A DNA stretch of 15,401 nt from positions 1 through 15,401 of the forward strand of contig CAKTZI010000062.1 in NCBI GenBank assembly GCA_934635385.1, given 5' to 3'. How positions within the stretch are numbered: the first letter of the stretch is position 1; each line of letters starts with the position of its first letter. This DNA comes from an uncultured Kiritimatiellota bacterium (GTDB lineage: Bacteria; Verrucomicrobiota; Kiritimatiellia; RFP12; UBA1067). This document shows positions 12,583 to 15,401 of this stretch, piece by piece. Both the position numbers and the translations under genes were made by a program. The notes under the pieces were generated by a model that saw nothing but the letters and a program-made list of their open reading frames with translations, was not told the DNA's origin and made no database searches.

Positions 12583-13821
12583 TCACTCCGCCGCAGGTGC
12601 TTCGGCGGCGGGCGTCTCGCTCCCCTCGACCGGGGTCAGCTTCGCCCAGTCGCAGCCCTCGCCGTGCTTGAACTCGGCCCAGCGGCGGCGGATCGCGTCG
12701 CAGTAGCGCGGATCGAGTTCGACGGTCTTGCAGATGCGCCCGGTCTGTTCGCAGGCGATCAGCGTCGAGCCGCTCCCGCCGAAGGTGTCGAGGACGACGT
12801 CGCCGCGCTTCGAGGAGTTCTGCAGGAGGTAGACGAGCATCTCCACCAGCTTCATGGTCGGATGGACGTCGTTCTTCTTGGGCTTGTTGAACTCCATCAC
12901 CGTGGTCTGGGAGCGGTCGGCGTACCAAGGATTGGGACCGCCCTCCTTCCAGCCGTACAGGCACGGCTCGTGAATCCACTGGTAATCCTGCCTTCCGAGG
13001 ACGAGGGTGTTCTTCTTCCACACGAGGCACTGGCGGACGCGAAGACCGATGTCGTGACACGCGCCCCGGAAGTTGTACCCTTCCGAATCGGCATGGAAAA
13101 TGTAAAACGGCGCACCCGGCTTCAAGGCCTTCTCGGCATGGCCGAACGCCGTCCGCAGAAACTCGCGAAACTTCACGTCCTCCATCGAGTCGTTCTGGAT
13201 CGTGAGCCCGTTCGACCCCTCGTAGGCGACGTTGTAGGGCGGATCGGTGAGCCACATATCCGCCTCGCCCTCCCCGCACACCTTCGCGACGTCCTCCGCC
13301 TTGGTCGAGTCGCCGCAGACGAGGCGGTGGTCGCCAAGGACGTACACCTCGCCCGCCCGCGACACGGCGACCTCCGGGACTTCCGGGGCGGCGTTCGGGT
13401 CGGTCTCGCCGACCGAGACGGAAACGTCGCCGTTCAGCAGCGCCTCCAGCTCGGAGTTGTCGAAGCCGAGATCCTCGATGCCGAACCCCGCCTCTTCGAG
13501 TGCCTTCAGCTCGGCGCGGAGCAGATCCTCGTTCCACTCCGCGATCTCGCCCGTCTTGTTGTCGGCGATGCGGAGCGCGTCCTCCTGCTCCTTGGTGAGG
13601 TGGTCGACGATGATCGCCGGGACAGTTTCCAGCCCCAGCTTCTTGCAGGCCTTCACGCGGGTATGCCCGTTGATGATGACCTTGTCCTTGTTCAGGATGA
13701 TCGCGCCGATGAAGCCGAACTTCTCAATCGACTTCGCCACGGATTCAACCGCGCCGTCATTGTTGCGGGGGTTGTTCGCGTAGGGCGTGATCTCCTCGAT
13801 CCTAACGTTCACAATGTTCAT
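12583..13821 (-). CDS. ParB-domain DNA methyltransferase (N4/N6, beta class)
   Basis: 412 aa. Residues 1-100 form a ParB/sulfiredoxin-like domain with the nucleotide-binding pattern IINGHTRV (49-56). Residues 150-390 form an amino-methyltransferase: LTDPPY (191-196) is the catalytic motif IV, HPTMK (320-324) lies in the middle, and DTFGGSGST (345-353) is the SAM-binding motif I. DPPY before FGGSG makes it beta class. The tail is Ala/Pro/Glu-rich (about 393-412). It methylates adenine N6 or cytosine N4; which one, and the site, cannot be read here. GGAG stands 9 nt before the ATG at 13821. No restriction partner is adjacent, so it is probably a solitary phage modification enzyme. metK follows after a 203-bp leader with a hairpin. 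Confidence 0.9.
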   Translation of the reverse strand: MNIVNVRIEEITPYANNPRNNDGAVESVAKSIEKFGFIGAIILNKDKVIINGHTRVKACKKLGLETVPAIIVDHLTKEQEDALRIADNKTGEIAEWNEDLLRAELKALEEAGFGIEDLGFDNSELEALLNGDVSVSVGETDPNAAPEVPEVAVSRAGEVYVLGDHRLVCGDSTKAEDVAKVCGEGEADMWLTDPPYNVAYEGSNGLTIQNDSMEDVKFREFLRTAFGHAEKALKPGAPFYIFHADSEGYNFRGACHDIGLRVRQCLVWKKNTLVLGRQDYQWIHEPCLYGWKEGGPNPWYADRSQTTVMEFNKPKKNDVHPTMKLVEMLVYLLQNSSKRGDVVLDTFGGSGSTLIACEQTGRICKTVELDPRYCDAIRRRWAEFKHGEGCDWAKLTPVEGSETPAAEAPAAE

Positions 13822-13962
13822 GTTTTCTGCTCCGTTCTTGCCGTTAAAAAGTTTCTCACTCCAAATAAACTCTCTTTCATACCTCGACTCCTTCCCGCGC
13901 CCAAGGGTTGAGATGGGCCTGGGGAGGAACCGTAGGAATTCGCGGGCAGCCCCCCCAGGGCG

Positions 13963-13978
13963 GCTTCAGGGCGCGACC
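13963..13978. repeat. Short module shared with the dcm upstream region
   Basis: GCTTCAGGGCGCGACC here matches GCTTGAGGGCGCGGCC at 6597-6612 at 14 of 16 bases, and both are preceded by CGCGGG and a C-run. Both lie on the methyltransferase side of a 37-bp element (105 bp from copy A, 134 bp from copy C). This suggests that the 37-bp element is part of a longer, diverged noncoding unit. Confidence 0.35.
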
Positions 13979-14096
13979 TCGCGGGGGTGGGCAACGGGTG
14001 TGCCCCAAGCCCACGAAGCGAACGTGGGGCAACGTGGCGCGTCCTGTGCGATCCTGCGGGGCGCGGTCTGCCGCTTGGGTGCAGCCCTCGCCTCGC

Positions 14097-14133
14097 CCAC
14101 GTTTTTCGAGGCCCAAGGTGGTTCAGTCCCGAA
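14097..14133. repeat. 37-bp interspersed element, copy C
   Basis: Third copy of the element seen at 6702-6738 and 6793-6829, same orientation and same 11-bp spacer, with arms TTCG and CGAA. It lies 275 bp upstream of the ParB-domain methyltransferase start, almost exactly the distance of copy A from dcm. Confidence 0.6.
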
Positions 14134-14153
14134 CTTTCTCAAAAAAGTTCAGA
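14131..14153. repeat. Small hairpin adjoining copy C
   Basis: GAACTTT pairs with AAAGTTC around a 6-nt CTCAAA loop, beginning at the last bases of the 37-bp element. It is AT-rich and weak, with no T-run after it, and could extend the element's fold. Confidence 0.3.
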
Positions 14154-14277
14154 AAGGCGGCGCAAGGGAGTTGACTTGGGCGCAAGAAGCTGACAGGATG
14201 ATGGGCACAGCGAGAGACACCGGCGATACTCCCTCCGATGCACACTCCGCACGGGGGAGACAGCAAAAGGACGGTCG

Positions 14278-14320
14278 CCTCGCGCACACGCGCACACGCG
14301 CCCGCGCGAAGCGCACAACA
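14278..14320. other. Alternating purine-pyrimidine (Z-DNA-prone) tract
   Basis: The stretch is almost entirely alternating CG/CA steps (CGCGCACACGCGCACACGCG, then CCCGCGCGAAGCGCACA). It borders the AT-rich tract and iterons on its right. Such tracts flip to left-handed DNA under negative supercoiling, a property known from control regions; activity here is inferred. Confidence 0.4.
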
Positions 14321-14340
14321 TTTGTGCCGCGAGGCAATCG

Positions 14341-14608
14341 TGCGAATTTGCGAACGCAAGAGAAGAGGGAAAATATAAATAAAAGAAAAATATATATTAT
14401 GTGTTATTGTTCCTCTTTACTCACTCTTCCCGGCGATTCCTTACGTTCGCATTACGTTCGCAACTCACTTGCGAACTGCGAACGTAAGAGCGGCCAGAGG
14501 AGTGTTCCGACCCCTGCAGAGGCCCTGAAATCTGCGAATCTGCGAACGCTTGCGAACGTAATGCGAACGCTTCTTGCGAACGCTTCTTGCGAACGCTTCT
14601 TGCGAACG
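14341..14608. repeat. Iteron-like repeat cluster with AT-rich tract (candidate replication origin or operator array)
   Basis: TGCGAACG occurs perfectly at 14349, 14477, 14541, 14551, 14562, 14575, 14588 and 14601, and in reverse (CGTTCGCA) at 14444 and 14455. Partial TGCGAA copies are at 14341, 14470 and 14533. The last four forward copies are exactly 13 bp apart (unit TGCGAACGCTTCT); others are 10-11 bp apart, about one helical turn. An extended form TGCGAACGTAA occurs twice forward and twice in reverse, the reverse pair adjacent at 14441-14462. A 45-bp almost pure A/T tract (about 14370-14415) lies between the first and remaining copies. Iterons beside an AT-rich melting region are typical of replication origins. 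An array of repressor sites before the 14630 promoter is the alternative. Confidence 0.6.
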
Positions 14609-14629
14609 CAGCCCCCTCGACAGGCGTGG

Positions 14630-14635
14630 TATAAT
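14630..14635 (+). promoter_or_regulatory. Probable -10 box for the small plus-strand genes
   Basis: TATAAT directly follows the iteron cluster. No clear -35 hexamer lies at 16-18 bp; an iteron occupies part of that space, so an iteron-binding protein may activate or repress. A transcript starting about 7 bp downstream would begin only about 5 nt before ATG 14647. Confidence 0.5.
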
Positions 14636-14646
14636 ATCACGCTGCC

Positions 14647-14850
14647 ATGAGCATGTTTGCCAAAGCCAATTCGGAATCGAAATTCTACGTCGACATGGAA
14701 CACGGGGACGTGTTCGAGGAAGGCGCGGACGGACTCTTTATCCTCAAGCGCATCGACGGGAGGAAGGAGCGGATCGCAATCGAAGCTATCCCCACCGAGG
14801 TGCAGCTCCTCTTCGGCGACCAGCACCGCATCTGGGACTACGTGAGATGA
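14647..14850 (+). CDS. Hypothetical small acidic protein
   Basis: 67 aa, MSMFAKANSESKFYVDMEHG and onward, ending DQHRIWDYVR. The pattern of short strands and turns (KFYVDMEHGDVFEEGADG, then LFILKRIDGRKERIAIEAI) suggests a small beta-rich fold; no membrane segment and no known motif are seen. There is no Shine-Dalgarno before the ATG, and the TATAAT at 14630 implies a nearly leaderless message. An alternative start is the second ATG at 14653. The stop overlaps the next start (ATGA 14847-14850). It is the first gene rightward from the iteron region and is probably early or regulatory. I do not recognise the family. Confidence 0.6.
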   Translation: MSMFAKANSESKFYVDMEHGDVFEEGADGLFILKRIDGRKERIAIEAIPTEVQLLFGDQHRIWDYVR

Positions 14851-14993
14851 CCGAGACTGGCACACAAAGGGACAAGCTGATCGAGGAGCTGAAGCGTACG
14901 GACGCCCTTCTCGAATACGCCGTCCTGCATGGCGAAGAGGCCGAGGCCGAGCGGCTTCGCGCAAAGATGAGGAAGCTCGCCGAGCAGCTGTGA
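14847..14993 (+). CDS. Hypothetical 48-aa helical protein
   Basis: MTETGTQRDKLIEELKRTDA and onward, ending KMRKLAEQL. It is almost wholly charged helix with heptad-like Leu/Ala spacing (LIEELKRTDALL, EEAEAERLRAKMRKLAEQL), so probably a short coiled coil. The ATG overlaps the stop of the preceding gene (ATGA) and depends on coupling, since only a weak GGGA lies upstream. It is too short for family assignment. Coding nature is supported by the overlap, the GC third-position bias and the amphipathic sequence. Confidence 0.5.
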   Translation: MTETGTQRDKLIEELKRTDALLEYAVLHGEEAEAERLRAKMRKLAEQL

Positions 14994-15093
14994 GAAAGAA
15001 AACTGCGCGACATGGGTGAAACGACGGTCGGTGGTGACGCGGTTTCGCCTCCATTGCAAACAGCAGGAAATCTCTTGTGACGAAAAGAAAAAA

Positions 15094-15133
15094 GACAGAG
15101 GAGTCCCGCCAGTCAAGGCAAGACTCCCCTGTC
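15094..15133 (-). terminator. Intrinsic terminator
   Basis: GACAGAGGAGTC (15094-15105) pairs with GACTCCCCTGTC (15122-15133), 12 positions with one mismatch and a 16-nt loop. Read on the minus strand the stem is followed by TTTTTTCTTTTC, a strong U-run, so it ends transcription of the 51-aa gene at 15315-15160. On the plus strand it is followed by ATTTTCC, so it may also stop the 14647-14993 transcript. Confidence 0.8.
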
Positions 15134-15159
15134 ATTTTCCGTCTTTCGGAACGCCCTCG

Positions 15160-15315
15160 TCAGGCGTCCTCGTCCTCATAGGTCAGCACGAGCATTTCGC
15201 CGTGCACCTTAATCTCTGCATCGTGCCAATGTCCATTGTGAGCGGCCTTGAGGATGGCATTCTCCAATTGAGCAGCACTGCAAGGGAGAGGAACGCTGGC
15301 CAATGTCTTAGTCAT
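15160..15315 (-). CDS. Hypothetical 51-aa protein
   Basis: It starts MTKTLASVPLPCSAAQLENA, continues with ILKAAHNGHWHDAEIKVHGE and ends MLVLTYEDEDA. GGGAG stands 7 nt before the ATG at 15315, and a strong terminator lies 26 bp past the TGA, so start, frame and end are all supported. The sequence predicts one amphipathic helix (AAQLENAILKAAHNG) and two strands (AEIKVHGEMLVLTYE) with an acidic tail, a compact alpha-beta mini-domain. It has no recognised motif. It ends the minus-strand transcript that enters from the right edge. Confidence 0.65.
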   Translation of the reverse strand: MTKTLASVPLPCSAAQLENAILKAAHNGHWHDAEIKVHGEMLVLTYEDEDA

Positions 15316-15340
15316 TGTAGGTCTCCCACGGCAACAGCAT

Positions 15341-15401
15341 TTACTTTTTTCTGAGGAAGAGGACGTCCAGCAGGACTTCTGGGTTCAGGGCGGCCCTGAA
15401 C
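15341..15401 (-). CDS. C-terminal end of a gene continuing beyond the right edge
   Basis: An open minus-strand frame from the edge reads FRAALNPEVLLDVLFLRKK and stops at TAA 15343-15341, 25 bp before the 51-aa gene. The short spacing and same strand suggest an operon. Only about 19 residues are visible, so no function can be given. Confidence 0.35.
   Translation of the reverse strand, partial: FRAALNPEVLLDVLFLRKK

Noticed and set aside
14341..14608. CRISPR-like array from the repeated TGCGAACG units.
   Set aside because: The units are only 8-13 bp, occur in both orientations and have no constant-length spacers; iterons or operator sites fit better.
13787..14650. A 287-codon plus-strand open frame across the noncoding control region.
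   Set aside because: It runs through the 37-bp element, the Z-DNA-like tract and the iterons, starts inside the methyltransferase gene, and its protein is low-complexity Arg/Ala/Thr sequence without a recognisable domain.
15016..15354. A 112-codon plus-strand frame beginning GTG at 15016.
   Set aside because: It lies across a strong terminator and antisense to the 51-aa gene, which has a good Shine-Dalgarno; the frame has no ribosome binding site of similar quality.

Overview
The window is a GC-rich (by eye well above 60% G+C) segment of a tailed bacteriophage or prophage (Caudoviricetes, lambda-like head module). Genes are tightly packed, mostly on the minus strand, often with ATGA stop/start overlaps. 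The host cannot be named from the sequence. The GC content and Shine-Dalgarno sites fit a GC-rich bacterium, and nothing clearly bacterial (rRNA, tRNA, housekeeping operon) is present.

Layout, right to left along the minus strand: a partial gene and a 51-aa gene at the right edge, closed by a strong terminator (15094-15133). Next come two small plus-strand genes (14647-14993) behind a noncoding control region (13822-14646) with a Z-DNA-like tract, an AT-rich tract and 13 iteron-like repeats. Then a DNA-modification/metabolism block: a ParB-domain DNA methyltransferase (13821-12583), a structured leader, a phage SAM synthetase (12379-11351) and a small PnuC-like membrane protein (11361-11128). 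A plus-strand HARE-HTH gene broken by an in-frame TAA lies between this block and the packaging genes.

The packaging/head module follows: a 62-aa protein, a large terminase carrying a 361-aa intein with a LAGLIDADG endonuclease, a 561-bp highly structured noncoding gap, a cytosine-5 methyltransferase with a second protein apparently encoded inside it in another frame, a gpW-like connector, the portal, a protease-capsid fusion, a DUF2190 protein, a frameshifted head-tail joining gene, a small membrane-anchored protein, and a broken gene at the left edge.

How they fit together: terminase, portal, gpW, protease-capsid and DUF2190 build and fill the head. The two methyltransferases probably modify phage DNA against host restriction, and the phage SAM synthetase would supply their methyl donor. 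A 37-bp interspersed element with covarying arms occurs three times, and one copy lies about 275 bp upstream of each methyltransferase. Three genes are broken (left-edge gene, head-tail joining gene, HARE-HTH gene), which suggests a decaying prophage or homopolymer errors in the assembly. The most interesting points are the overprinted gene inside dcm, the intein lacking its expected class 3 cysteine, the SAM-supply/methylation cluster, the iteron region and the repeated structured element.
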